DNA of 64,000 nt from Oscillatoriaceae cyanobacterium Prado104 (GCA_025454405.1 JALOON010000020.1:1-64000), one strand, 5' to 3'. Counted from the stretch's first letter, positions 16,124 through 24,608 are shown. The notes: generated from the letters alone by a model not told the origin. A program made the numbers and translations.

Positions 16124-16939
16124 ATGAATACAATTCCTATTTACGATCCGACATTATTTGCCGGGGCTGCTTGGTATTATGCTCGCTACAGACCGCAATA
16201 CCCTCCGGCTTTATTTGAGTTACTTGCAAATATATTTGAACTCGATGGTCAAGGGCGGTTACTGGACTTGGGTTGCGGTGCTGGGTTGATTTCAATTCCA
16301 CTAAGCGATCGCTTTGAAGAAACCATCGCACTCGACCCCGATTCAGAGATGCTAAAAGAAGCCCAAAATCAAGCAGAAATCGCAGGCAAAACCAATATCA
16401 GTTGGGTGCAAAAACGAGCCGAAGAAATCTCTACTTCGGCAGCAAAAGTGCGCCTGGTGACCGTTGGGCGTGCCTTTCACTGGATGCAGCGGGAACTCGT
16501 TCTCGAACGCATTTACGATTTGCTGACTAAAGATGGGGGAGTAGCGATTATCCAGACTTACGAAGACCCCTGGAAGAGCGAACATCCTTGGAAAAAAGCC
16601 GCAATTTCAGTCGTGAAAAAATGGCTGGGCGAACAGCGTCGCACCGGAAAAGGCGGGCAGGGTTTGTGGCAGCCTTTAGCTGTATCTCATGAAGAAATAT
16701 TGGCGCGATCGTCCTTTGTCGATCGAGCTAAGTATGAAGTGAAATTTACACAATTTTGGACGCTGAATAGTTATATCGGCTACCTCTACTCAACCGCTTT
16801 TTGTCTTCCCTCTTTTGTCGGAGATAACCGAGAAAATTTTGAAGCAGATTTAAGAGCATCTCTGCTAGCTATTGAACCATCGGGACAGTTTGCCGAAGAA
16901 CTTCCCATTAGTGTTCTGGCTGCTTGGAAGCGAAGATAA
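16124..16939 (+). CDS. Class I SAM-dependent methyltransferase
   Basis: A Rossmann-fold methyltransferase of 271 aa. It has the N-terminal YYARYRPQYPPALFELL seen in UbiE/Tam-like proteins of this length, motif I LLDLGCGAGLISIPL (SAM binding), an acidic post-I strand TIALDPDSEML, and a GRAFHWM motif typical of the Methyltransf_11 group. The ATG at 16124 is preferred over the TTG three bases upstream. It is co-oriented with ssuB upstream and ssuD downstream but has no operator of its own. The substrate is not evident. A thiol or sulfur compound is possible from context only. Confidence 0.83.
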   Translation: MNTIPIYDPTLFAGAAWYYARYRPQYPPALFELLANIFELDGQGRLLDLGCGAGLISIPLSDRFEETIALDPDSEMLKEAQNQAEIAGKTNISWVQKRAEEISTSAAKVRLVTVGRAFHWMQRELVLERIYDLLTKDGGVAIIQTYEDPWKSEHPWKKAAISVVKKWLGEQRRTGKGGQGLWQPLAVSHEEILARSSFVDRAKYEVKFTQFWTLNSYIGYLYSTAFCLPSFVGDNRENFEADLRASLLAIEPSGQFAEELPISVLAAWKRR

Positions 16940-17014
16940 AGCAGCAAAATTGGAGCGGCATTATTGAAAAATACGTTATCTGGATCGAGAAACCAACTTT
17001 TTTATTAAAAAGTC

Positions 17015-17043
17015 TTGTCATCTGTGACTGACTGTGCCATACT
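17015..17043 (+). promoter_or_regulatory. Promoter of ssuD
   Basis: -35 TTGTCA (17015-17020), a 17-bp spacer, TGC-extended -10 CATACT (17038-17043), then exactly 20 bp to operator copy 8. The sequence after the -10, CCTAAGTTATTCTCA, nearly repeats that at 1042. Confidence 0.6.
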
Positions 17044-17063
17044 CCTAAGTTATTCTCATTAAC

Positions 17064-17089
17064 TCCGATAACTCTACCAAGTTACCGTA
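17064..17089 (+). promoter_or_regulatory. Cluster operator, copy 8 (TCCGATA-N12-TACCGTA)
   Basis: Standard 19-bp spacing with an ACTCTACCAAGT spacer, which matches AATCTATCAAAA of the perfect copy at 3777. It lies 19 bp before the ssuD ATG, so a bound protein would sit between promoter and start codon. Confidence 0.6.
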
Positions 17090-17108
17090 AATTAAAACGA
17101 TCGGCATT

Positions 17109-18272
17109 ATGCAGTTACTTTGGTTTATTCCCACTCACGGCGACGGACGCTATCTCGGTACGGCAACGGGCGGACGCTCCGTGAGTTTTTCTTATCTGCT
17201 ACAGATTGCTCAAGCTGCGGATCGTTTGGGCTATACAGGAGCGTTGTTGCCGACGGGTCGATCCTGCGAAGATGCCTGGATTATGGCTTCGAGCCTGGTA
17301 ATGCACACGCAACGGATGAAGTTTTTAGTGGCGGTGCGTCCGGGTTTGATCTCGCCTGGGGTAGCAGCGAGAATGGCAGCAACCTTCGATCGCATTTCCG
17401 ACGGACGCTTGCTAATTAATGTGGTAACGGGTGGCGATCCGGTGGAGTTAGCGGGAGATGGGTTGCACCTTTCTCACGACGATCGCTACCGATTAACCGA
17501 TGAGTTTTTAACTGTATGGCGGCAAATTTCTGCGGGTGAAACCGCGAATTTTAACGGCGACTATCTCCAGATTTCTGACAGCAAGCTGCTATTTCCTACA
17601 GTTCAGAAACCCCATCCCCCTTTGTGGTTTGGCGGTTCTTCTCCCATTGCACGCCAAATTGCTGCCAAGCACGTTGATGCCTACCTGACTTGGGGCGAAC
17701 CGCCCGCACAAGTTGCCGAAAAAATCGCCTCGGTTCGCGAATTGGCAGAGGCAGAGGGAAGAACGCTCAAATTTGGGATTCGGTTGCACGTCATTGTGCG
17801 AGAAACCGAAAGTGAAGCGTGGGAGGCGGCGAATCAGTTGATTCGATACGTGGACTCCGAAGCGATCGCAACGGCACAAAAAGCTTACGCCCGCATGGAC
17901 TCGGAAGGACAGCGCCGCATGACCCAATTGCACAATGGCAGTCGGGAAGCATTGGAAATCAGTCCGAATTTGTGGGCGGGTGTGGGTTTGGTGCGAGGAG
18001 GTGCAGGAACCGCCTTGGTTGGTGATGCCAGTACCGTTGCCCAAAGAATGCTGGAATATGCTGATTTGGGCATCGATACTTTCATTCTTTCTGGCTATCC
18101 CCATTTAGAAGAAGCGTATCGAGTGGCAGAACTTTTATTCCCCCGCTTACCGTTGGAGAATTTACCAACGATAGAACAACAGCAGGTGTTAAGTCCGTTT
18201 GGAGAGATTGTTGCCAATCGCGAATTCCCGCAACAGCAACCCAGAAAAAAAGCAGCAGCTACCGTGGATTAA
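17109..18272 (+). CDS. ssuD: FMNH2-dependent alkanesulfonate monooxygenase
   Basis: A flavin-dependent luciferase-like monooxygenase (387 aa) that releases sulfite from alkanesulfonates using FMNH2 and O2. The sequence runs at high similarity along the SsuD pattern: [94 protein letters not shown], and [17 protein letters not shown] with the flexible loop before it ([13 protein letters not shown]). Cytosolic. The FMN reductase SsuE follows 102 bp downstream on the same strand, giving the complete two-component system. The C-terminal tail rich in Gln and Lys is poorly conserved. Confidence 0.96.
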   Translation: MQLLWFIPTHGDGRYLGTATGGRSVSFSYLLQIAQAADRLGYTGALLPTGRSCEDAWIMASSLVMHTQRMKFLVAVRPGLISPGVAARMAATFDRISDGRLLINVVTGGDPVELAGDGLHLSHDDRYRLTDEFLTVWRQISAGETANFNGDYLQISDSKLLFPTVQKPHPPLWFGGSSPIARQIAAKHVDAYLTWGEPPAQVAEKIASVRELAEAEGRTLKFGIRLHVIVRETESEAWEAANQLIRYVDSEAIATAQKAYARMDSEGQRRMTQLHNGSREALEISPNLWAGVGLVRGGAGTALVGDASTVAQRMLEYADLGIDTFILSGYPHLEEAYRVAELLFPRLPLENLPTIEQQQVLSPFGEIVANREFPQQQPRKKAAATVD

Positions 18273-18374
18273 TCCAGCGAATAACCGCAGTGAAAACAAT
18301 TCACACTTCAAAATTTAAGAACTAATTTTAAATTTTGAATTCAACAAATCTTCGCAATTGAGAGAGGAAATTTC

Positions 18375-18941
18375 ATGACTCAAATTTTAGCGATCGCAGG
18401 CAGCCCTTCCCATCCTTCCAGAACCTATGGCATTCTGGAATACGCCACCCAACTGTTGCAACAACAAGGCATACAAACCGACATTGTTTCAGTTCGCGAT
18501 CTTCCGGCAGAAGATTTGGTATTCGGACGTTACGATAGCCCTGCTTTAGAGCAACCCAAAGCCCTGTTAGAAAAGGCAGATGGCGTCATCATTGCTACCC
18601 CGATTTACAAAGCCGCCTACACGGGTTTGCTGAAGGCATTTTTAGATTTATTGCCGCAAAAATCTTTATTGGGAAAAGTCGTGTTACCCATTGCCACGGG
18701 CGGAACGCTCGGCCATTTGTTGGTAATTGATTATGCCCTCAAACCCGTGTTATCGGAATTAGGAGCAAGGCATTTATTGGGCGGTGTTTATGCAGTTGAT
18801 AAACAAATTCAACGGCAACCCGATGGCAGCGTGCAACTCGATGAAGAAATCGAGCAAAGGTTGAAACACTCCGTGAATGATTTTGTCCTAGCTTTGAATC
18901 GTTCTCCAGCAGTCGCTAAAGAATTGGTTCAAGCAAGTTAA
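18375..18941 (+). CDS. ssuE: NADPH-dependent FMN reductase
   Basis: The flavodoxin-like FMN reductase (188 aa) that supplies FMNH2 to SsuD. N-terminal ILAIAGSPSHPSRTYGIL (phosphate loop), VRDLPAEDLVFGRYDSPAL, GVIIATPIYKAAYTGLLKAF with the SsuE-type Tyr motif, and PIATGGTLGHLLVIDYALKP. It ends at residue 188, which is typical. AGAGGAAAT precedes the ATG. Co-transcribed with ssuD and therefore under operator copy 8. It may also serve the SfnB/DszC-like enzyme at 2429. Confidence 0.94.
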   Translation: MTQILAIAGSPSHPSRTYGILEYATQLLQQQGIQTDIVSVRDLPAEDLVFGRYDSPALEQPKALLEKADGVIIATPIYKAAYTGLLKAFLDLLPQKSLLGKVVLPIATGGTLGHLLVIDYALKPVLSELGARHLLGGVYAVDKQIQRQPDGSVQLDEEIEQRLKHSVNDFVLALNRSPAVAKELVQAS

Positions 18942-18942
18942 A

Positions 18943-19205
18943 CTGAAGTTCCCCCCGTAGAAATACTGGCAAGTGGGTTAAAACCCTTGTACTGCTTATT
19001 GTTTCAGCTTTTGAACCCGAAAATACGTACCCATGTAAGACTTGCCATCACAAAGCAATCGCCTTACGATGGATCGAACACTCTATCGGATGAAACCCTC
19101 ACTAAATATGAGTTTCAGCGACTGTACCCTGAGTGGGACGACTCTAAAATACTTGGAAGTCTCACAGTGAGAGAGTTTCAAGTTTTTGGCAGGGGGGAAC
19201 TTCAG
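18943..19205. mobile_element. MITE-like element or IS relic with 14-bp perfect ends
   Basis: CTGAAGTTCCCCCC at 18943-18956 is repeated inverted as GGGGGGAACTTCAG at 19192-19205. This encloses about 235 bp without a convincing gene. The left end starts two bases after the ssuE stop. The inner part contains a short hairpin (CTCACAGTGAGAG). It could be a non-autonomous transposon, or the structured end of a lost IS200/IS605 element. Confidence 0.5.
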
Positions 19206-19235
19206 ACTAAAAATTAAAGATTTTCTCGATTTAAC

Positions 19236-19470
19236 TTAGTCGCCTCCTGGAAACGTAAATTGGGATAATTTCTTTTCTAAAGCTTGAGGGTCGAGCTTTT
19301 CAAATACCCGACGGAATGTATCGTCACTTGGTATGCCATTGGGTAACTCTAAAAATTCCTCCAACCATTGTTACTTGCTGATTCCGTAATTTTCTATGTC
19401 TTCCCACCCATCAGCTCCAGCGATGACAGCTAAGATGGTAATCACCAAAATGTCGTTGCAGGGTTGTAAG
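19236..19470 (-). pseudogene. ISAs1-family transposase fragment
   Basis: The minus strand encodes DILVITILAVIAGADGWEDI, then ENYGISK, an in-frame TAA stop, QWLEEFLELPNGIPSDDTF and RRVFEKLDPQALEKK, ending SQFTFPGGD before a stop. This is the N-terminal block of ISAs1 (H-repeat) transposases. Only about 75 codons remain and one is a stop, so it is dead. It joins directly onto a remnant of another gene at about 19460. Confidence 0.75.
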
Positions 19471-19528
19471 TTTGACTGCGATTGCCTGCAGCACCCAAGC
19501 GATAATTTTTACCGGTGTTTTTAGCCAT
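19455..19528 (-). pseudogene. 5' remnant of a small MAKNTGKNYR-type gene
   Basis: The ATG at 19528 has a GGGGAAGATCGGGAG leader and opens MAKNTGKNYRLGAAGNRSQT followed by YNP. This is the start of a family of very short basic bacterial proteins of unknown function. Homology ends at the ISAs1 fragment, so the gene was cut by that element. Confidence 0.5.
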
Positions 19529-19940
19529 CTCCCGATCTTCCCCTTAATAATACGACCAAAGGATTTCCTTTTCGATCGGGCGTTTCCTTAAACCTTAAGG
19601 ACATCCGCTTGAAAAGAAAATAATATTCAACTACAGAAATATGCGATCGAGCCGGGACTTGCGATCGCAAAAACATTGCTTGCTACCAACAACTCACAGT
19701 CCAAAAACAACGACCTGGGTTGGCAAATATTCGAGCGACCCCGAATAGCAAAAAGTAGCATAAACTGCCATTAATGTAGTTTTAAATAACAAAAACTTAA
19801 TTGTTTTAGCAAATAATAGTTTAAAAAAGAGTCGCGTTCGTGGTAGAGGCTGGTATTTTTGAGGGCAGCAGCTCTACTTTAAACTAAAATCCCGATCGCC
19901 AGCAGTCAAATTTGGGTAATTTTTTGCAAAAAATTCTATT

Positions 19941-19990
19941 TGAAACTATTTAAAACTATTTAGAACTATTTAGAACTATTTGAAACTACT
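19941..19990 (+). repeat. Five 10-bp direct repeats (TRRAACTATT), possible parC centromere
   Basis: Five units in perfect 10-bp phase: TGAAACTATT, TAAAACTATT, TAGAACTATT twice, TGAAACTACT, with a weaker unit before them. One repeat per helical turn is the pattern of ParR-binding parC sites in actin-type partition systems, and a ParM-like gene starts 445 bp downstream. Other AT-rich iteron functions are possible. Confidence 0.55.
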
Positions 19991-20113
19991 CAGAAATTTA
20001 ATAGATTTTTAATAGTTGGTCTTTATTTAAGTCAATTATACTTGAGTTTGTTTTTACAAAAATTTTTATAAAGCGGGTTGATACCTATAAAAAGTTATTT
20101 GGTATTTGGAAAG

Positions 20114-20256
20114 CGATCGCGTATCGCCGTCGATCGCATATAGCAGTCGCTCGTCTCACAGCAGTGCGTATAACAGTCGATCGCGTATCGCTGTCGATCG
20201 CATATAGCAGCCGCCGTCTCACAGCAGTGCGCATAGCACTCGATCGTTTTACAGCA
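20114..20256 (+). repeat. 64-bp tandem repeat rich in CGATCG
   Basis: A 64-bp unit beginning CGATCGCGTATCGC is present twice (from 20114 and 20178) with a partial third copy from about 20241. Each unit contains HIP1-core CGATCG boxes, ATATAGCAG and CTCACAGCAGTGCG. It lies about 180 bp before the parM-like gene and could be part of the partition or replication control region. Confidence 0.75.
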
Positions 20257-20434
20257 ATCCTAAGAAAAAACCCCTATCTCTGGGATTCTTAGTAAAGTTC
20301 AACTTTCGTGATTTCAGCAGAATGAGGAAATAACAATCAATTAGCAAACCCGCTCAAAACATCGAGCTTTTGCCGATATCCTCCAAACGGGTCGGTCAAA
20401 GAGAGCTATCTGAAAGTGCCAGATCGGATGAAGC

Positions 20435-21667
20435 ATGACGCCTTGGCAGACAAATATCATTGCTAATATGCAAAAATTGGAAACATCAAATATGCCACGA
20501 GCTAAGAAACAACGAGCCGATGCAATTCTAGTAATGGATTTTGGAGGATATTCAACCCGAGTTTTTTATCGGGATAACCGCTCTCCCAATTCAAAACCTA
20601 ATGTTTTGGTGATGGAGCCGCACGTTGGAATAATTAATAAAGAACAAGCTAAATCCTACACTGATGCCAACTTTACCAGCAGCGCTCCTGAAAATCTAGC
20701 TTGGGTTGCTATTAACAAAGACTGCCGAGCAGTGGGCTATCTAGCAGCTTCAAACGCTAATGCACACATTGGTTTGAGTGGCTTGAAATATGAAAGCGCT
20801 ATTTACAAAGCCTTAGCTGCTATTTGGGTAGTAGCTTACCGTCTCGAACTAGGTCATCGTTTCAGCATAGCCCTGGCGGTGCTGTTGCCTCCTGGCGAAT
20901 TCAACGATGGCAAACAATTTTTTGAGTTATTAAAAGCTAGCCTTGAAGCGTGCGAAACACCCACAGGCACCCTGTTGGTAAAACTAACTGAAATTCAAGC
21001 TTTTCAAGAAGGGGGTGGCGTTTGTGCGATGTACTGTCAAAAATTAGAAGCCACCTTCTCTCATCTAGTCCGAGCCTTTGTAATGGTGGGATACCGCAAT
21101 GCCAGCGTGCTCGTTTCGCACCGAGGGGCGATCGCCAAAGGTAAAACCTCTAATTTAGGTATGGTACGGATGGCGCAGTTGGTACTCGAACGCACCTCTG
21201 ACTACGACGAGGCCCGCTTAACTCGCGCGATCGCCACTGCAGGTACGATCGATCTTTCTCGCCGCCATGTCTTTAATTTGACTCGCTCTAGAGACTTAAC
21301 AAATCGTCACAACGAGGCCGATCGCTTGCTCGAAGCTATTAAGCTGGCCCGCCCCGAGTACGCTCAAAGACTGATCGGCTGGCTAGATGAAGTGCTGCCT
21401 CCAGATATCGATGAAATTGTCTTTTGTGGCGGCACAGCCGAGTATCTGAAGCCAGAATTGCGTTCTCACTTCTCTGAATGCGCTCAATCTTGGCATGGCG
21501 AAATAGAGATTCCTTCTGAGTTAGATCCTGACAATATGGGAATTCGTTTGGCTGATGTTTACGGTTTATTTGAGTATTTTACAGCTCAACTCTTGCCAGC
21601 TCAGTCTCCACCAGTTGCGCCCGATCTAATTGTTGCCTCTGACTCTAGATTTCAGACCTTAGTTTAA
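20435..21667 (+). CDS. parM: Actin-like ParM/StbA plasmid segregation protein
   Basis: A 410-aa protein of the actin/Hsp70 ATPase superfamily, ParM/StbA branch. Phosphate-1 loop ILVMDFGGYSTRVFY (about residues 31-45), a connect region GLSGLKYESAIYKALA, phosphate-2-like VMVGYRNASVLVSHRG and the adenosine motif EIVFCGGTAEYL, then MGIRLADVYGLFEYF near the end. The alternative start MPRAKKQRAD at 20492 would remove the first 19 residues. It forms filaments that push plasmid copies apart in related systems. The next gene is placed like ParR. Short direct repeats upstream may be the centromere. Confidence 0.8.
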   Translation: MTPWQTNIIANMQKLETSNMPRAKKQRADAILVMDFGGYSTRVFYRDNRSPNSKPNVLVMEPHVGIINKEQAKSYTDANFTSSAPENLAWVAINKDCRAVGYLAASNANAHIGLSGLKYESAIYKALAAIWVVAYRLELGHRFSIALAVLLPPGEFNDGKQFFELLKASLEACETPTGTLLVKLTEIQAFQEGGGVCAMYCQKLEATFSHLVRAFVMVGYRNASVLVSHRGAIAKGKTSNLGMVRMAQLVLERTSDYDEARLTRAIATAGTIDLSRRHVFNLTRSRDLTNRHNEADRLLEAIKLARPEYAQRLIGWLDEVLPPDIDEIVFCGGTAEYLKPELRSHFSECAQSWHGEIEIPSELDPDNMGIRLADVYGLFEYFTAQLLPAQSPPVAPDLIVASDSRFQTLV

Positions 21668-21835
21668 ATGTGTTCCCGTTGGATTCATATTCGCGCAAAA
21701 AGTTATCGATGGTAAGCGCTCCTATTTCAAGTTTCGTAATTGATTTCAAGTTTCCTAATTGTGGAGTTTCCGACCGAGATAACTACCTTAATTATCACCT
21801 ATCAGTCAACATTTATCTCGTTTAGAAAATCATTT

Positions 21836-22426
21836 ATGACTAATAAAATCAACTTTCAAATTCGCTACCAACGGAATTGCGATACAGCGGATGGCATTTT
21901 ATTGTCATACATTCAGCAACATCCAATTGGTGATAGCAAAACACTGGTACTCGAATCAATGAGAGCATTCTGGGCTGCTTTAGCCTTTGAGGAATCAGAT
22001 CGATTCAGCCGAGAGTTTATCGAACGAACTGGCTGGCAGTGCGTTTATACGCTACTCAATCAAGTAGAACGCATTTGCGTTATTTTAGGGCTCGATCGCT
22101 CCCAACTCAAGTCGTGGGCCGCAGCTCAACCTGACAGGAATGCTGTTACTTCCAATCCTCGCTCTTCAGCAGCCACTTCTCAAAATTATACTACTGCGAT
22201 CGCAGCAGCGAGCCATGTTTTGTCACAGGAGACAAGCGCAAGTGTGCCTCCAAACTATCCCACACCTCCCCATCAGCCCGCCCTACCTCTAGCAGCGGGA
22301 GAATCGTCCCCACAAGCCGATTCTCAACCCAAGCCAGAATCAAAAGCTGCAGCAGTTAATAAGAATCCTTGGGCTAATTTTTCCATGCTATCTTACAGCC
22401 CTAATGATGAAGTTGAGGACAAATAG
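21836..22426 (+). CDS. Putative ParR-like partner of ParM
   Basis: A 196-aa protein from ATG 21836 (MTNKINFQIRYQRN). The N-terminal ~100 residues are helical and basic enough to bind DNA (IQQHPIGDSKTLVLESMRAF). Then comes a long Pro/Ala/Ser/Gln-rich linker and a distinct C-terminal tail (NPWANFSMLSYSPNDEVEDK). Adapter proteins of ParM systems have this layout: an N-terminal DNA-binding part and a C-terminal tail that caps the filament. The position directly after parM supports this. The tail-coding DNA is repeated twice more beyond the stop codon. The family is not certain. Confidence 0.6.
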   Translation: MTNKINFQIRYQRNCDTADGILLSYIQQHPIGDSKTLVLESMRAFWAALAFEESDRFSREFIERTGWQCVYTLLNQVERICVILGLDRSQLKSWAAAQPDRNAVTSNPRSSAATSQNYTTAIAAASHVLSQETSASVPPNYPTPPHQPALPLAAGESSPQADSQPKPESKAAAVNKNPWANFSMLSYSPNDEVEDK

Positions 22427-22588
22427 CGACTGGTAATAAGAATCCTTGGGCTAATTTTTCAATACTATCTTACAGCCCTAATGATGAAGTTGAGGACGAA
22501 TAGCGGCTGGTAATAAGAATCCTTGGACTAATTTTTCAATACTATCTTACAGCTTTAATGATGAAGTTGAGGACGAATAGCGGTGAAT
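22358..22588 (+). repeat. 77-bp tandem triplication of the 3' end of the ParR-like gene
   Basis: Copies begin at AATAAG at 22358, 22435 and 22512, each encoding an NKNPWxNFSxLS... tail and a TAG stop. The unit is 77 bp, not a multiple of three, so only the first copy is in frame. Copies differ by a few substitutions. Confidence 0.9.
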
Positions 22589-22634
22589 TTTCGATCGAGA
22601 ATTGCCAAACAATTTAATTATATGGAGAAGAGCG

Positions 22635-23387
22635 ATGCCGACCATTCACTTTATTGATGGACAAAAAGGCGGCGTAGGCAAAAGTTTATTTGCGCGCTGC
22701 TTGATTCACTACTTCCAAGATAATAGCCTGCCTTATACTCTCGTTGACGCTGACACTAACTCAGATGTAGCTGAAGTTTACGAAGGCATTACCGACATTA
22801 ATTTCAACGTTTCTGATGCTGCTACTGCTATGAGTTCTAAAAAGGCGGCAGATGTAGACCGGATTTTTTCTTTGGCATTTGAGAAGTCCGTTATCGTCAA
22901 CTTGCCCGCTAACGTTCACGAACAGGTAGCTTACTGGATTAAAGACAATGACTTATTGGAGATTGGCAAAACCGAAGGCATAGATATGTACAAATGGTTT
23001 CTGTGCTCGGGCAGCTACGATAGCGTCTCAATGTTTTTGGAATCTCTAAAAACATTTGAAGGCAAATTGCCTCACATTTTTGTCCGCAATTTAGGGTTGT
23101 GTCCCGATTGGTCGAATGCCGATGCTCGGGCTGAGTTAATTAAAGCAAAAGAGCAGTACAAGTTCAAAGAATTACAATTTCCCGGTCTTCGCTTTACTGA
23201 GCGAGACTATTTAGAAGAAAACCGCATTCCGTTTTCAATGGCATTGGATAACAAAAATGGAATGCCCGTCCTTTCAAGGCAACGTTTGGTTAAGTTTTTG
23301 CGCTGTACTAGCAAAGCCGTCTCGGATGTTGAGGTGGTGAGTCAGACAGTACCTCTAAATTCCGAACCAAACACTCGTCAAAAATAA
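22635..23387 (+). CDS. ParA/MobD-like P-loop ATPase
   Basis: A deviant-Walker ATPase of about 250 aa from ATG 22635 (MPTIHFIDGQKGGVGKSLFA, Walker A' at residues 9-17), preceded by GGAGAAG. VDADTNSD follows as the A' switch region, then KSVIVNLPANVHEQV. It lacks the usual chromosomal ParA N-terminal HTH. The pattern resembles MobD/TraL-type ATPases of mobilisable plasmids as much as partition ParA. With parM already present, a role in mobilisation or in positioning a protein complex is as likely. The next gene starts 24 bp downstream. Confidence 0.75.
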   Translation: MPTIHFIDGQKGGVGKSLFARCLIHYFQDNSLPYTLVDADTNSDVAEVYEGITDINFNVSDAATAMSSKKAADVDRIFSLAFEKSVIVNLPANVHEQVAYWIKDNDLLEIGKTEGIDMYKWFLCSGSYDSVSMFLESLKTFEGKLPHIFVRNLGLCPDWSNADARAELIKAKEQYKFKELQFPGLRFTERDYLEENRIPFSMALDNKNGMPVLSRQRLVKFLRCTSKAVSDVEVVSQTVPLNSEPNTRQK

Positions 23388-23411
23388 CTGCTTTTACCGC
23401 AGAGGTAGCTA

Positions 23412-24452
23412 ATGTCTGAAAATGCTAATATCGCTGATGAGTTGCAGCTAAATCCCGAGCCAGTTGAAGAAAAATATGACTTAAACGATCGGGATTTTGA
23501 AGAAGAAACAGAGGAGAATATTCGATCGGACGTAGAAGAAATTGATTCCGAGTGGTTGAACCAACTGGATGATGAAGAATTTTCGGATAATAACAGGCGC
23601 ATTAAATCTTTCTTCCCCTCTAATTCTGTCCGGCAACTCAACGAGTCTTTAATTGCTAGAGTTTTAAAAGGCAAGAGCCACGAATACCGCAGTCAAGTGA
23701 TGCGAATTGCTTACCAAGCAGAGGTTGAGAAGAATGACCCGCTATTTGCGGTGTTGCTGGCAACAGGGCAGCTCGAATTGCTGTTGGAAAAGAAGCCGCA
23801 AGAGATTGACCAATTTTTCAAGAATTGGGCATCTAAATGGCAATCCGATTTGAAAGATTCTCACGCTATTATTTCTCAAGAATTGGAACAAGTTCGCCTG
23901 TTAACTGAAAATTGGGAAAAAGAAAGCCGGGAGTTTTTAGAACGGCAAGGCAAAGCGGCGGTTAACGTGCAGCAGCGCAATATTTCTAATTCAGTTAGAA
24001 CTTTGGTAAGACAAGCGGCTTTAGAAAAAGTCGCTCACGATATTTGGGCGGTAATCTTTGGCAGCGGGGCGGTATTGGGGGCAATTGCAATTGGCGTGTT
24101 TGTAGGGTTAGCAATTCCTAAGTTTGCTGTGTCGCCTGCACTCGATCCGAAGGGACCGCGACAGCTAACTTTAGAAGAAGCGGTAGCGTTAGAATGGGGG
24201 TTGAGTAAGGAGGGTAAATTTGCTGTCAAAAATGCCGACACGATTCGGTGGGCGATGAGCGATGAGGGTAAATACGCTCGCCAATTTATGAGTTGGAATC
24301 AAGCTTTGTTGAGCTTAAAAGGTGGGAAAAGGTTGTGCGAAACTGAGGTTAATCGATTGGGGGTGACGCTAACAGTAGAGGGGAAGGCTGCACAAAAAGG
24401 GTTTTGTACTTTGTGGATTCGCTCCCCTCAAGAGCGAGAGTTTGTGCCTTGA
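23412..24452 (+). CDS. Plasmid membrane protein with acidic N-terminus (DUF6753-like)
   Basis: A 346-aa protein. Residues 1-65 are very acidic. A helical, coiled-coil-prone part follows (about 120-205, KKPQEIDQFFKNWASKW onwards), then one membrane helix (about 215-237, VIFGSGAVLGAIAIGVFVGL), and a C-terminal soluble domain with LTLEEAVALEWGLSKEGKFA and LCETEVNRLGVTL. It seems to match a cyanobacterial plasmid family (DUF6753 is my best recollection). It is 24 bp after the ParA/MobD-like gene, so the two are likely one operon. A membrane-anchored partner of the ATPase is a reasonable guess. Confidence 0.65.
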   Translation: MSENANIADELQLNPEPVEEKYDLNDRDFEEETEENIRSDVEEIDSEWLNQLDDEEFSDNNRRIKSFFPSNSVRQLNESLIARVLKGKSHEYRSQVMRIAYQAEVEKNDPLFAVLLATGQLELLLEKKPQEIDQFFKNWASKWQSDLKDSHAIISQELEQVRLLTENWEKESREFLERQGKAAVNVQQRNISNSVRTLVRQAALEKVAHDIWAVIFGSGAVLGAIAIGVFVGLAIPKFAVSPALDPKGPRQLTLEEAVALEWGLSKEGKFAVKNADTIRWAMSDEGKYARQFMSWNQALLSLKGGKRLCETEVNRLGVTLTVEGKAAQKGFCTLWIRSPQEREFVP

Positions 24453-24608
24453 CGGGATATAATAAAACTGCAAACACAGATTGGCAGGCGAAAGATTACT
24501 TTGATTGAGGTTGAGGAACAGAGTCGCAAACAACCCACAGCCAATCTTTCAGGTATGGCAGGGCTTTGAATAAAAACGTATATTGCCGTCGGATGAGGAA
24601 CAAACACA

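Noticed and set aside
17589-18104. 171-codon minus-strand frame inside ssuD
   Set aside because: Antisense shadow of a strongly conserved gene.
18987-19217. 76-codon frame downstream of ssuE
   Set aside because: It lies within and across the end of the MITE-like element. No family resemblance or ribosome site.
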